A DNA stretch of 64,000 nucleotides from positions 248,001 through 312,000 of the forward strand of contig JAHBSO010000002.1 of the NCBI GenBank assembly GCA_019639075.1, given 5' to 3'. A program made the translations under genes and the position numbers. Shown piece by piece: positions 48,112 to 59,725 of this stretch; position 1 is the first letter of the stretch; each line of letters starts with the position of its first letter. Below the pieces are notes generated by a model, which searched no databases, was not told the origin of the DNA, and was given only the letters and a program-made list of their open reading frames with translations. Source of the DNA: Actinomycetota bacterium. Lineage in GTDB: Bacteria > Actinomycetota > Acidimicrobiia > Acidimicrobiales > Iamiaceae.

Positions 48112-48146
48112 CTGCGCTCCCTCAGAGCTCGTCGTGGAAAGCTCCG

Positions 48147-48152
48147 AGCCTA
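48147..48152 (-). promoter_or_regulatory. -10 box TAGGCT upstream of guaB3-guaA
   Basis: TAGGCT on the minus strand, 35 nt before the GuaB3 GTG, in the short gap after the methyltransferase gene. Confidence 0.4.
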
Positions 48153-48192
48153 CGCGGTGGGCCCTGCCGGCCCGAACGTGGGCCCGGCGTCC

Positions 48193-50558
<2,366 letters not shown>

Positions 50559-50583
50559 CCCGCCCCCGCCGCTCGCGAGGACC

Positions 50584-50973
50584 TCAGCGGCGAAGCGACT
50601 TGAGGATCTGCCGCGCCACCGCGGTGTTCATCTGGTACACCGCGTTGCGGGAGGTGTCCCGGGCCAGCTTGACCACGCTCCCGCCGGTGACCTCCTCGAC
50701 GCTGTCGAGCCCGTCGACCATGGCCTGCTTGGCGGTGTCGGTCGCCTTGTAGCCCGCCGAGGTGAGCGCCTTCATCACCTCGCTCTGGGCGATCGGCTCC
50801 GGCGCGGCCGACGCGATGATCCGCAGCGCCTCCTTGGTCAGCTCCGCGCCCTGCTCGATGGCCTCGTGAGTGGTGAGGTTGCCCTCCTCCTCCCCCTCGA
50901 CCGAGGCCAGCCACCGCCGGACCTTCAGCACGAGCTCGCCGTGGGTCTCGCCCTCGAAGGAGATCGTTGCCAT
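50584..50973 (-). CDS. hypothetical helical protein, 129 aa
   Basis: A small cytoplasmic protein of unknown function. After a short beta start (ATISFEGETHGELVLKV) the rest is predicted helical, with an acidic EGEEEGN turn near residue 27 and a basic end (ARQILKSLRR). The middle SEVMKALTSAGYKATDTAK region resembles a winged-helix-like element, but I cannot name a family. It is leaderless: a TAGCGT box ends 6 nt before ATG 50973. It lies 64 nt upstream of guaB in the same direction. Confidence 0.65.
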   Translation of the reverse strand: MATISFEGETHGELVLKVRRWLASVEGEEEGNLTTHEAIEQGAELTKEALRIIASAAPEPIAQSEVMKALTSAGYKATDTAKQAMVDGLDSVEEVTGGSVVKLARDTSRNAVYQMNTAVARQILKSLRR

Positions 50974-50979
50974 GCCGAG

Positions 50980-50985
50980 ACGCTA
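50980..50985 (-). promoter_or_regulatory. -10 box TAGCGT of a leaderless promoter
   Basis: TAGCGT on the minus strand, 6 nt before ATG 50973. Confidence 0.55.
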
Positions 50986-51023
50986 CCGCCGGCCGGACCA
51001 CCCGGACCGGCATCCGCACGGGT

Positions 51024-51569
51024 TCAGTTCGCCGTGGGGTCGAGCGGGCACTGCGCGAACCACGCCAGCTTCCCGGGGAGGCGGCGAACCACCTGGCGCC
51101 AGAGGTGGTCGGGGTTCGCGGTCACGATGTCGTCCGGCGCGGCGTCGGCCACCCACCAGGCCCCGTCGGCGATCTCGTCCTCCAACTGGCCCGGTGCCCA
51201 TCCGGCGGATCCGAGGAACAGTCGCAGCCCGGGCCACGCCGGCTCGTCGGGGGCGACGGGCTGGGTGAGGTCCACCGTCCCGAGGTCGCCGACCAGCGGG
51301 GCGAACCGGTCCTCGGGTCCCCCGCGGCGGCAGAGGCCGATGAGCGACTCGGTGTCGACCGGACCGCCGAGGAACACCACGCCCGGCGCCGCGACCTGGT
51401 CGGACCACTCGAACGCCACCTCCGTGACGGTCGTGTCGCTCGGCCGGTTGAGCACCAGCCCGAACGCTCCGCTCCCGGGATCGTGGGCCAGGAGCAGGAC
51501 CACGGTCCGCTCGAAGTTCGGGTCGCCGAGGATCGGGGTGGCGACCAACAGCCGGCCGGCGTGGCTCAT
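51024..51569 (-). CDS. YqgE/AlgH family protein (UPF0301)
   Basis: A 181-aa cytoplasmic protein. GRLLVATPILGDPNFERTVV at the N-terminus, HDPGSGAFGLVLNRPS near residue 29 and FLGGPVDTESLIGL near residue 66 define the YqgE/AlgH family, and RLFLGSAGWAPGQLEDEI near residue 115 completes it. Biochemical function is unknown across bacteria. Length is typical. ATG 51569 has no good ribosome binding site but overlaps the stop of a 15-codon leaderless ORF, which may supply its ribosomes. Confidence 0.9.
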   Translation of the reverse strand: MSHAGRLLVATPILGDPNFERTVVLLLAHDPGSGAFGLVLNRPSDTTVTEVAFEWSDQVAAPGVVFLGGPVDTESLIGLCRRGGPEDRFAPLVGDLGTVDLTQPVAPDEPAWPGLRLFLGSAGWAPGQLEDEIADGAWWVADAAPDDIVTANPDHLWRQVVRRLPGKLAWFAQCPLDPTAN

Positions 51570-51613
51570 CGCCGTCCCCGAGCCCTCGACGGCCCCTCGT
51601 CGCTGTTCGTCAC
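51566..51613 (-). CDS. leaderless mini-ORF MTNSDEGPSRARGRR coupled to the YqgE gene
   Basis: 15 codons from GTG 51613, 7 nt after TAGCGT; its TGA overlaps the YqgE ATG as ATGA. The -10 spacing equals that of leaderless genes here, and no other start lies near. It is probably translated, but conservation is untested. Confidence 0.45.
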   Translation of the reverse strand: MTNSDEGPSRARGRR

Positions 51614-51620
51614 ATCGGCC

Positions 51621-51626
51621 ACGCTA
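51621..51626 (-). promoter_or_regulatory. -10 box TAGCGT upstream of the YqgE gene
   Basis: TAGCGT on the minus strand, 7 nt before the mini-ORF GTG at 51613. Confidence 0.5.
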
Positions 51627-51669
51627 GGTCCGCGGACGCCGGATGCCGACGGACCCGACGGGAGCGCGC

Positions 51670-52383
51670 TCAGTCGTGGCCCAGCCCACCGCGCCCGACC
51701 GTGTCGGTGAGGATGCCGAGGAGCTGGCGCAGCATCGCCGCGGTCGCGCCCCACACCGTGTCGCCCACGAGCTCGAAGAACACGATCGGCCGATCGGCGC
51801 CGAAGATCGGCCAGCGCTCCTCACGGAACACGCCGTCGGCCAGCAGCTCCGAGCAGGCGACGATCAGGACCGCGTCGACCTCGGAGGGGTTGGCCACCAG
51901 CGTCGGCCGGGCGGCGAGCAGCCCGACGAACGGGGCGATGTAGGACCGGCTCGAGATGGTCGAGAGGTGGTCGAGCTCGCCCACGATCTCCACCGAGGCC
52001 GGTTCGAGGCCGACCTCCTCCCACGCCTCCCGGCACGCGGTCGTGGCGAGGTCCTCGCCCGGTTCCTGGCGCCCACCGGGGAACGCCACCTCGCCGCTGT
52101 GGACCCGCAGGTCGCCCGACCGACGCGTGAGGACGACGAAGAGCTCGCCGTCCTCCTCGAAGCACGCGGCGAGCACCGCGGCCGCGAGCGGGGCGACCGC
52201 GGCCCGTGGCGACGGTCGGGGCGGGCCGATCACGGCGAAGGCTTCGCGCAACCGGGCCGCGTCGGGGCGTCGTCGATCCGGCGGCAGCCCGGCCCACGGC
52301 GCCGGGTCCCCCGCGAAGACCCCCGGGGGCCGGGGGATGTGCTGGGGACCGCCCCGCACGCCGTCGCCGCCGGGAGCGGTCAC
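51670..52383 (-). CDS. Nudix hydrolase, CoA pyrophosphatase-like
   Basis: A 237-aa hydrolase. The Nudix box GGRQEPGEDLATTACREAW (continuing EEVG) is near residue 100, and just before it LTRRSGDLRVHSGEVAFPGG matches the UPF0035 CoA-pyrophosphatase signature (NudL/YeaB type), enzymes that cleave CoA to phosphopantetheine and 3',5'-ADP. The N-terminal 45 residues are Pro/Arg-rich and specific to this lineage. GTG 52383 follows the 52-aa gene by 7 nt, so the two are co-transcribed. The start could also be further downstream. Confidence 0.85.
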   Translation of the reverse strand: MTAPGGDGVRGGPQHIPRPPGVFAGDPAPWAGLPPDRRRPDAARLREAFAVIGPPRPSPRAAVAPLAAAVLAACFEEDGELFVVLTRRSGDLRVHSGEVAFPGGRQEPGEDLATTACREAWEEVGLEPASVEIVGELDHLSTISSRSYIAPFVGLLAARPTLVANPSEVDAVLIVACSELLADGVFREERWPIFGADRPIVFFELVGDTVWGATAAMLRQLLGILTDTVGRGGLGHD

Positions 52384-52390
52384 CGTCGCC

Positions 52391-52549
52391 TCAGGCGTCG
52401 GAGGTCGCCGGCTCGGCCAGGTGCTCGAGCAGCTGGCGGAGGCCGCCCTTCTTGAGGTCGGCCATCACCCGCCCGGGCGTGGTCTCGCCTCGCTCCCACT
52501 CCATCCACGAGGCGAGTAGCTTGGCCGGGTCGGCGGGCGGTAGTTCCAT
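52391..52549 (-). CDS. small conserved-looking protein, 52 aa
   Basis: A leaderless gene too short for usual length cut-offs: ATG 52549 lies 6 nt after TAGGCT. The peptide begins MELPPADPAKLLASWMEWER and continues with a helix (KKGGLRQLLEHL). Its composition is that of a folded helical protein, not of a chance frame, and it starts a unit with the Nudix gene. I recognise no domain. A role as a small regulator or subunit is only a guess. Confidence 0.6.
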   Translation of the reverse strand: MELPPADPAKLLASWMEWERGETTPGRVMADLKKGGLRQLLEHLAEPATSDA

Positions 52550-52555
52550 GGCGGC

Positions 52556-52561
52556 AGCCTA
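52556..52561 (-). promoter_or_regulatory. -10 box TAGGCT of a leaderless promoter
   Basis: TAGGCT on the minus strand, 6 nt before ATG 52549; divergent from the TetR promoter at 52593. Confidence 0.55.
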
Positions 52562-52592
52562 CCGACGGGCCACATGCCCCGGACCTGGCCGC

Positions 52593-52598
52593 TACGTT
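52593..52598 (+). promoter_or_regulatory. -10 box TACGTT of the TetR gene pair
   Basis: TACGTT, 33 nt before TTG 52632. The palindrome at 52604-52618 covers the predicted transcription start. Confidence 0.5.
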
Positions 52599-52603
52599 GA
52601 TCG

Positions 52604-52618
52604 CGTCCCGTTGGGACG
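52604..52618. promoter_or_regulatory. palindrome CGTCCC-GTT-GGGACG, candidate autoregulatory operator
   Basis: A perfect 6-3-6 dyad just downstream of the -10 box; flanking ATC/GAT extends symmetry with one mismatch. Position fits autorepression by the TetR proteins encoded next. Confidence 0.5.
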
Positions 52619-52631
52619 GGATGGGAGAACA

Positions 52632-53369
52632 TTGACCGGCACGAGCCCGACGGGGTACCTGCGCAACAGCCCTCGACAGGCGCGCTCGGCCGCCCGCGTC
52701 GAACGGTTGCTCGACGCGGCCGAAGAGGTGTTCGAGGAGGTCGGCTACGACGCCGCCACCACCAACCTCGTCGCCGCCCGCGCCGACGTCCCCGTCGGCA
52801 CCCTCTACCGCTGGTTCCCCGACAAGGCGGCGCTGGCCGAGGCCCTGACCGACCGGTACATCCACGAGTTGCTCGGGATGTACGTGGAGCTGCTCCGCGA
52901 CCTCACGCCCGCCGAGCACATGAGCAACTTCATCCGCCAGGTGATGGCGGTGATCGTCGAGCGCGCCCGGTCCCAGCGGGCGCTCCCCGCGTTGCTGGTG
53001 TCGACCATGGTCCCCGGGCGTCGCTCCGACGCCGGCACCCGGCTCCGCGGCACCCTCACCGACCACATCGGCAGCATCCTCGACGTCCGGGTGCCGGGGA
53101 TCCCCGCCGACGTCCGCGACGACACCGCCGAGGTGTGCGTGGCGTTCCTCTACCTCGTGATCTCCGCGGCCATGGACGACGGCGTCGGGGCCCGCCTCGC
53201 CGACGAGTACGTCGACGCGATGATCGCCTACCTCGAGGCCAAGTTCCCCACCCCCGACGACCCGGTGTGGTCCGAGGCCGAACCGGCCGTCACCCCCCGC
53301 TTCCCGGCACCGGACCGCACGGCCCGGCTCGCCGCGGTCACGCTCGACGACGGGATCGGATCGACGTGA
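52632..53369 (+). CDS. TetR family transcriptional regulator, first of tandem pair
   Basis: A 245-aa regulator. The helix-turn-helix DNA-binding domain covers about residues 15-65: RVERLLDAAEEVFEEVGYDA, then TNLVAARADVPVGTLYRWFPD with the GTLYRWF recognition helix. The C-terminal ligand domain is helical, and its AYLEAKFPT near residue 205 recurs in the next gene. The ligand is unknown. Start TTG 52632 is preceded by GGGAGAA; a TTG at 52611 in frame is an alternative. A palindrome covers the transcription start. Its TGA overlaps the next GTG. Confidence 0.88.
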   Translation: MTGTSPTGYLRNSPRQARSAARVERLLDAAEEVFEEVGYDAATTNLVAARADVPVGTLYRWFPDKAALAEALTDRYIHELLGMYVELLRDLTPAEHMSNFIRQVMAVIVERARSQRALPALLVSTMVPGRRSDAGTRLRGTLTDHIGSILDVRVPGIPADVRDDTAEVCVAFLYLVISAAMDDGVGARLADEYVDAMIAYLEAKFPTPDDPVWSEAEPAVTPRFPAPDRTARLAAVTLDDGIGST

Positions 53370-54076
53370 GCAGCCGCCAGCCCCCGCAGGCGCTTCGCAA
53401 CCCGCCGCGCCAGCAGCGGGCCCGGCGACGGGTCGAGGAGCTGCTCGACGCGGCCGCCGAGGTGTTCGACGAGGTCGGCTACGACAAGGCGACCACGTCC
53501 ATGGTCGCCGAACGGGCCGGCGTCTCCCCCGGCACCTTCTACCGGTGGTTCCCCGACAAGGCGACCCTCGCCGACGCGCTCGCCGAGCGCTACCTGGAGG
53601 ACCTCGGCGCGATGTACCAGTCGCTGCTCGACAGCGATCCCGACGAACCGGCGGCCGACCTCGTGTCGCGGGTGGTCCGAGCACTCGCCGCCATGGTCAC
53701 GACCCACCCGGCGCTCGGCGCGCTGTTGGCCAGCGCGATCGCGCCCGGCAACCCGTCGCCCGCCGGCCACCTGCTGCGGGACAACATGCACGCGCAGCTC
53801 GAGGCGGTGCTCGACCTGCGGGTGCCCGGCATCCATCCCGACGACCGCACCCGCGTCGCCCGGATCCTGCTCGACGTGGTCCTCACCCTGCTGTCGACCG
53901 TCGGCCACCTCGCACCGGCCGAGCAGATGCGCACGGCGCAGGAGTACGCCGACCTGATCATCACCTACCTCGACGCCAAGTTCCCACCGGAGGGCGACCC
54001 GGCCTGGAGCGATCCTGGGCCGCGGATCCGGCCCATCAGCCCGGCACCCCAGGTGTCGTCCGACCGGCCCACCTGA
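53366..54076 (+). CDS. TetR family transcriptional regulator, second of tandem pair
   Basis: A 236-aa paralog of the preceding regulator. The DNA-binding domain reads VEELLDAAAEVFDEVGYDKA and MVAERAGVSPGTFYRWFPDKA at about residues 22-65, nearly matching its neighbour, and the ligand domain again carries LRVPGI and TYLDAKFPPEGDPAWS. GTG 53366 overlaps the previous stop (GTGA), so both are made together and could form heterodimers. The differing central helices suggest different ligands. A strong hairpin follows between this gene and groEL. Confidence 0.88.
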   Translation: MSSRQPPQALRNPPRQQRARRRVEELLDAAAEVFDEVGYDKATTSMVAERAGVSPGTFYRWFPDKATLADALAERYLEDLGAMYQSLLDSDPDEPAADLVSRVVRALAAMVTTHPALGALLASAIAPGNPSPAGHLLRDNMHAQLEAVLDLRVPGIHPDDRTRVARILLDVVLTLLSTVGHLAPAEQMRTAQEYADLIITYLDAKFPPEGDPAWSDPGPRIRPISPAPQVSSDRPT

Positions 54077-54091
54077 CCCACCTCGGACGCG

Positions 54092-54121
54092 ACGGAGCCC
54101 GGGCCGAGGCCCGGGCTCCGT
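54092..54121. terminator. bidirectional hairpin terminator between TetR pair and groEL
   Basis: 13-bp perfect arms (ACGGAGCCCGGGC and complement) with a CGAG loop, in a 74-bp gap between convergent genes. Confidence 0.75.
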
Positions 54122-54150
54122 GTCGTTCTGGCTGCGTCAGCGAGCCGGGA

Positions 54151-56104
<1,954 letters not shown>

Positions 56105-56158
56105 CTTGCGCCTCCATGGCGTGCGGTTTCGGGGGCGTGCCCGCCCGCTCATGGGGCG

Positions 56159-56185
56159 TTAGCACTCGGGTGTAGCGAGTGCTAA
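56159..56185. promoter_or_regulatory. CIRCE operator (HrcA site), perfect
   Basis: TTAGCACTC, a 9-nt spacer, GAGTGCTAA: the exact consensus bound by the heat-shock repressor HrcA. It starts at the end of the -10 box, covering the groES transcription start. Confidence 0.97.
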
Positions 56186-56213
56186 CGATACGGCGAGGAT
56201 CGGCAACTCGCAA
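56185..56213 (-). promoter_or_regulatory. groESL promoter, -35 TTGCGA / -10 TATCGT
   Basis: TTGCGA (56213-56208) and TATCGT (56190-56185) on the minus strand with a 17-nt spacer, the best housekeeping-type promoter in the window, between two CIRCE-like elements. Confidence 0.75.
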
Positions 56214-56237
56214 GCAGTCGGCGGCCGAGAGTGCTAA
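56211..56237. promoter_or_regulatory. second, half-decayed CIRCE element
   Basis: On the minus strand TTAGCACTC is perfect (56237-56229); after exactly 9 nt the right arm reads GACTGCTTG, 6 of 9 matching GAGTGCTAA. It overlaps the -35 box. Confidence 0.6.
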
Positions 56238-56324
56238 TCCCTCCGCGAACGGCCCTTCGGGTCCGAGCTTCGTGGACCAGCGCCACCCAGGTCGGTGCCA
56301 CAGCGCCATGGCCGGTGCGTGGGT

Positions 56325-56330
56325 TACGTT
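56325..56330 (+). promoter_or_regulatory. -10 box TACGTT of a leaderless promoter
   Basis: TACGTT ends 7 nt before ATG 56338, supporting expression of the frameshifted gene that follows. Confidence 0.5.
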
Positions 56331-56337
56331 GCCGCTC

Positions 56338-57004
56338 ATGGCGCGGAACGATGCAGTCGACAGGGAGCTCGAACGCATGGCTCCCGGGATGCCGCTGGCC
56401 CGAGCCTGGGAGGAGAACCTCACCCGGACGATGTTCAGCAGGCACTTCCTCGGGGTGATGACGGTCCAGAACCCTCTGGACGTCCAGATCACCCAGGAGA
56501 TCATCTGGGAGACCAGGCCCGAGGTGATCGTGGAGTGCGGATCGTTCGGGGGGGTCGGCGCTCATGTGGGCGGCGCACATGGAGGCGTGCGAGATCGACG
56601 GGCTCGTCGTCGCGATCGACATCGAGGACCACACGGAGATGGCGAGCCAGCGGTCGCTGTGGGACCGGCGCGTGCGGTTCCTGCACGGGTCGACGGTGGA
56701 TCCGGCGATCGTCGCACGGGTGACCGACCTCGTGCGGGACAGGCGGACCATGGTGATCCTGGACTCGGATCACCATGCCGACCACGTGCGAGCCGAGCTG
56801 GCGGCGTACGCCTCGCTCGTGACGCCGGGGTGCTACCTGATCGTGCAGGACATGTTGACCGAGGTGCTGCTCCCCGACCACGGGCCGGGGCCCATCACGG
56901 CCGTGGAGGAGTTCCTCACCGGTGACGACCGATTCGTCGTCGACCGCGACAGGGAGTGCCTGATCCTGACGATGTGCCCTTCGGGCTGGCTGCGACGGCT
57001 CTGA
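56338..57004 (+). pseudogene. CmcI-like (cephalosporin hydroxylase family) methyltransferase, frameshifted at a 7-G tract
   Basis: Reading from ATG 56338 gives RTMFSRHFLGVMTVQNPLD and IIWETRPEVIVECGSFGG, the start of a CmcI-type SAM methyltransferase. After the run of seven G at 56548-56554 the family sequence continues one base out of phase: SALMWAAHMEACEIDG, VVAIDIEDHT, then VILDSDHHADHV. Removing one G gives a single 221-aa frame. Function when intact would be sugar or small-molecule O-methylation or hydroxylation. Either a real disruption, a phase-variable tract or a sequencing error; the downstream half shows no decay, arguing for a recent event or error. Confidence 0.8.
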
Positions 57005-57091
57005 GGCGCCCCGAACCGAGCCCGGTGTCGCATCGGCTCCGCCGCTCGACGGCCGTGCTCACATCGGCCGGCCCGGGGCCGATGGGCACCC

Positions 57092-57568
57092 ATGAGCCTC
57101 TCGAAGCGTCAGCGGGACAAGGCGCGCACCAAGGCCGGCGAGCTCCTCGGGGTTCCGGTCGCGACGATCGTCCCGGCCCGAAGCGGCGTCCACCCCCTCG
57201 GGTCGGCCGCGATCGCCGCCGGCGGCGCGATCGCGGTGGCGGTCGCGACGGCGGTGATCTTCGGCACCGTCATGTTCCCGGGCGTCGTCGTCATCATCGT
57301 CGCCGTCCATGCGATGTCGCCCCACCGCATGATCGCGGTCTGCGACCAGGGCTTCGCGCTCCTGAAGCGCTCCGGGTTCAACGGCCGACCCTCGGCGGTC
57401 GTCGGCCTGTTCGGGTTCGACCAGCTCGTGCCCGGCGCCGTGACGAGCTCGCACGCCCGCTACCACCTCGGCCCCGAGGAGCTCTGGATCCCGAAGGCCG
57501 AGTTGGCGAACCTCTCGCCCGCGGTCGGCCCGGCCGGCCCGTCGGTCCCCGGCTTCGTCGGCGGCTGA
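57092..57568 (+). CDS. small membrane protein of unknown function
   Basis: A 158-aa protein: a basic N-terminal stretch (KRQRDKARTKAGELLG), two hydrophobic helices joined around residues 38-72 (IAAGGAIAVAVATAVIFG and FPGVVVIIVAVHA), and a C-terminal half of beta strands with FDQLVPGAV and a YHLGPEELWIPKAEL segment. The layout recalls small PH-domain-like membrane proteins of actinobacteria, but no family is firmly recognised. No ribosome binding site or -10 box is obvious before ATG 57092, so the start is provisional. Confidence 0.6.
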   Translation: MSLSKRQRDKARTKAGELLGVPVATIVPARSGVHPLGSAAIAAGGAIAVAVATAVIFGTVMFPGVVVIIVAVHAMSPHRMIAVCDQGFALLKRSGFNGRPSAVVGLFGFDQLVPGAVTSSHARYHLGPEELWIPKAELANLSPAVGPAGPSVPGFVGG

Positions 57569-57601
57569 CCCCCGGCCGCGCCCCGAGCGAGCCACGGACC
57601 C

Positions 57602-58315
57602 TCAGCCGGTGTAGGCCGCCTCGGCGGCCACCGGAGCCGCGGCAGCCGCCGGCGCCGCGGGCTCGGCCGGCCCGGTGGTCGAGGTGGTCGAGGTGGTCGA
57701 GGTGGTCGTGGTCGGCGGCACCGAACCACCGAACTCGATCGTGTCGTAGACGAAGTCGCCGCAGGTCGCCTCGGCACGGTCCAGGAGCCGCGGGTAGATC
57801 TCCCCCGGGTGCTGGAACGAGCCGTTCTCGTCGACGGAGACCTCCTCCGCGAACGACTCCCCAGACGAGTCGACCACGACGATCGTCGCGGTCGGCATGT
57901 CGCACTCGGTCCCTCGCAACGTGCCCATCGGGGGCCCGGAACTCGCCGGGAAGAGGTAGAACTCCGGCACGTCCGAGTCGTAGGTGATCCACACGTTCGA
58001 GTCGCCGCACCAGGCCGTCAGCGAGACGTCTGCGCCGGGATCGACGTCGACGACCTCCCACACCCCCGCGACGACCATCGTCGCCTCCACGTCGACCCGC
58101 AGGCGTTCTGAATCGAACGTCTCGAACGTGGGTGCGTCGCACGCGTCGTCGGTGTACGTGAACGTGATCAGGTCCCCGGCGGTGCCACGGGTGGGGGTCA
58201 CGGTCAGCGTCGGACCCTCCTGGGCGCCGGCGTCACCGACCCCGACGACCGCCAGCAGCCCCAACGCGCCAGCGATCAGCCCGGCACCCACGATCCGCTT
58301 CGCTCCAACCCGCAC
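57602..58315 (-). CDS. secreted protein with Thr/Ser linker
   Basis: A 237-aa protein. A signal peptide (basic MRVGAKR, then a long hydrophobic run) ends at about residue 32 (AGAQ). The mature part is one or two beta-sandwich-like domains, opening TLTVTPTRGTAGDLITF, which resembles bacterial Ig-like or filamin-type repeats, with four cysteines. Near residue 205 a PPTTTTSTTSTTSTTG linker leads to an Ala/Pro-rich end with no sorting motif. It is probably a cell-surface protein. GGAGG precedes GTG 58315 at 7 nt; a TAGCGT box sits on the stop codon of the gene upstream. Confidence 0.7.
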   Translation of the reverse strand: MRVGAKRIVGAGLIAGALGLLAVVGVGDAGAQEGPTLTVTPTRGTAGDLITFTYTDDACDAPTFETFDSERLRVDVEATMVVAGVWEVVDVDPGADVSLTAWCGDSNVWITYDSDVPEFYLFPASSGPPMGTLRGTECDMPTATIVVVDSSGESFAEEVSVDENGSFQHPGEIYPRLLDRAEATCGDFVYDTIEFGGSVPPTTTTSTTSTTSTTGPAEPAAPAAAAAPVAAEAAYTG

Positions 58316-58351
58316 GGTCCCACCTCCGAGTCGCTCGACCTGCGCCGGACG

Positions 58352-59676
58352 CTACTCCGCGACTCGACGACCGAGGAGCCGATCGAGCAACCACACGATC
58401 GCGACCGCGGCGAACAGCGCCACCACCGGTTCCGCGGTGGCTCGCATCCTCGTGCTCCCGTAGAGCGCCACGGCGACGAAGGCTGCGCTGAAGGTCAGCA
58501 CCGCGCCCACGAGGAGCGCGTCGCGCCGTCTGGTCCGCCAGAGGATCACCGCCCCGGCCACCACGAACGGGAGCAACGCCAGGTGGAACCACATCCCGAG
58601 CCGTTGCAGGCCCTCATTGCGGCCCTCCCGGACGTCGAAGGCGAGTTGGTCCTCCAGCGACCACACGCCGGCCGACCGGGCCACCCGAGCCGCGGCCACC
58701 ACCGGGAGCCGCCCTCGATGCTCCCGGGCATGGGTGATCCCGGCCTGGCGCGTGAAGGCGTCGAGCTGCTTGTCGGTTCGATCCGGCCCGTAGAGGGTCC
58801 GCGCGCCGAACGCGGCTCGCATGACGCACGGCAGCCGGAACGACCCGAGGTGCTCGCCCGCGTAGGTCTCGTCGCAATTGGCGCCGGCCAAGGTCACGCC
58901 GCTGTTGGTCGACAGCTGGGGCGTGCCCATCGCTTCGAGGTTTCGCAACATCCAGGCCCCGACCATCGACGATGCCACCAGGACCAGGACGGCCGCGCCG
59001 GTCAGCCGGGTCCGCCACGGCAGGACCCGAGCCCCCGAAGCGAACATCGCCGCGACGCCGAGCAACGGGATCGAGAGGGCCGCCTCGGCCCGGGTGAGGG
59101 CTGCGAGCCCGATCCCGAACCCGAGCAACGCGGCGGATCGCACCCCCGGCGAGGCCGACCATCGGGCGAACAGCAGCACGACCGCCGCCACTACCGGAGA
59201 TAGGTCGCTTCGCTGGTCAGCAGGCCCGACGGCTGGAACCACAGGGGGTGCACGGCCACGATGGCGGCCGCGACCAGTCCGACCCGCCCGTCGACCAGCC
59301 GACGCCCCGCCAGCCCGAGGAACGCCACGCCGAGGCCGCCGACCAGCGCGAACACCACCCGTTGCTGGTCCGCCGATCGCAGCCCGGCCACGTCGGCGAT
59401 CGCCATCACCGTCGGGTGGAACGGCGGGTGCGCCCCGGTGGCCTCCGGTTGCGATCCGGGCTCCTCGCTCAGCGCGACCCCGTTCCCGTGGGCGAGGTTC
59501 TCCGCCATGCTCCGATACGCCGAGACGTCGCTCGCGTACGGCATGTCCGACGCAACGCCGAGGCCGAACCACAGACGGACGAGCACCCCGACCACCGCGA
59601 CCACGCCCAACGCCAGGGCGAACGACGGGCGCCGCCTCAGCCGGTGCACCCCGTCGCGTCCGCTCGAACTCTCCAC
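58352..59676 (-). pseudogene. ArnT/PMT-like membrane glycosyltransferase, broken by one frameshift
   Basis: The first 160 codons from GTG 59676 encode helix 1, an outer loop with YASDVSAYRSMAENLAHGNG, a family-typical HPPFHP motif near residue 84, and LLTSEATYL, then hit TAG at 59191. The following frame carries on without a gap: VVAAVVLLFARWSAS, LAALTRAEAALSIPLLG and more helices to 58352. Adding one base in the CC of CTCCGG near 59195 restores one 441-aa protein. Families with this build move sugars from lipid carriers. Both halves look intact, so error or recent mutation is likely. Confidence 0.75.
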
Positions 59677-59725
59677 CCGCGCTACCTCTCCCGACGAACC
59701 GCGGGAGCGTAACCGACCTGGTCGT

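Noticed and set aside
56338..57004. Programmed ribosomal frameshifting as explanation of the G7 tract
   Set aside because: No slippery heptamer of the usual X XXY YYZ type with a downstream pseudoknot is evident, and the family elsewhere uses one frame; indel is simpler.
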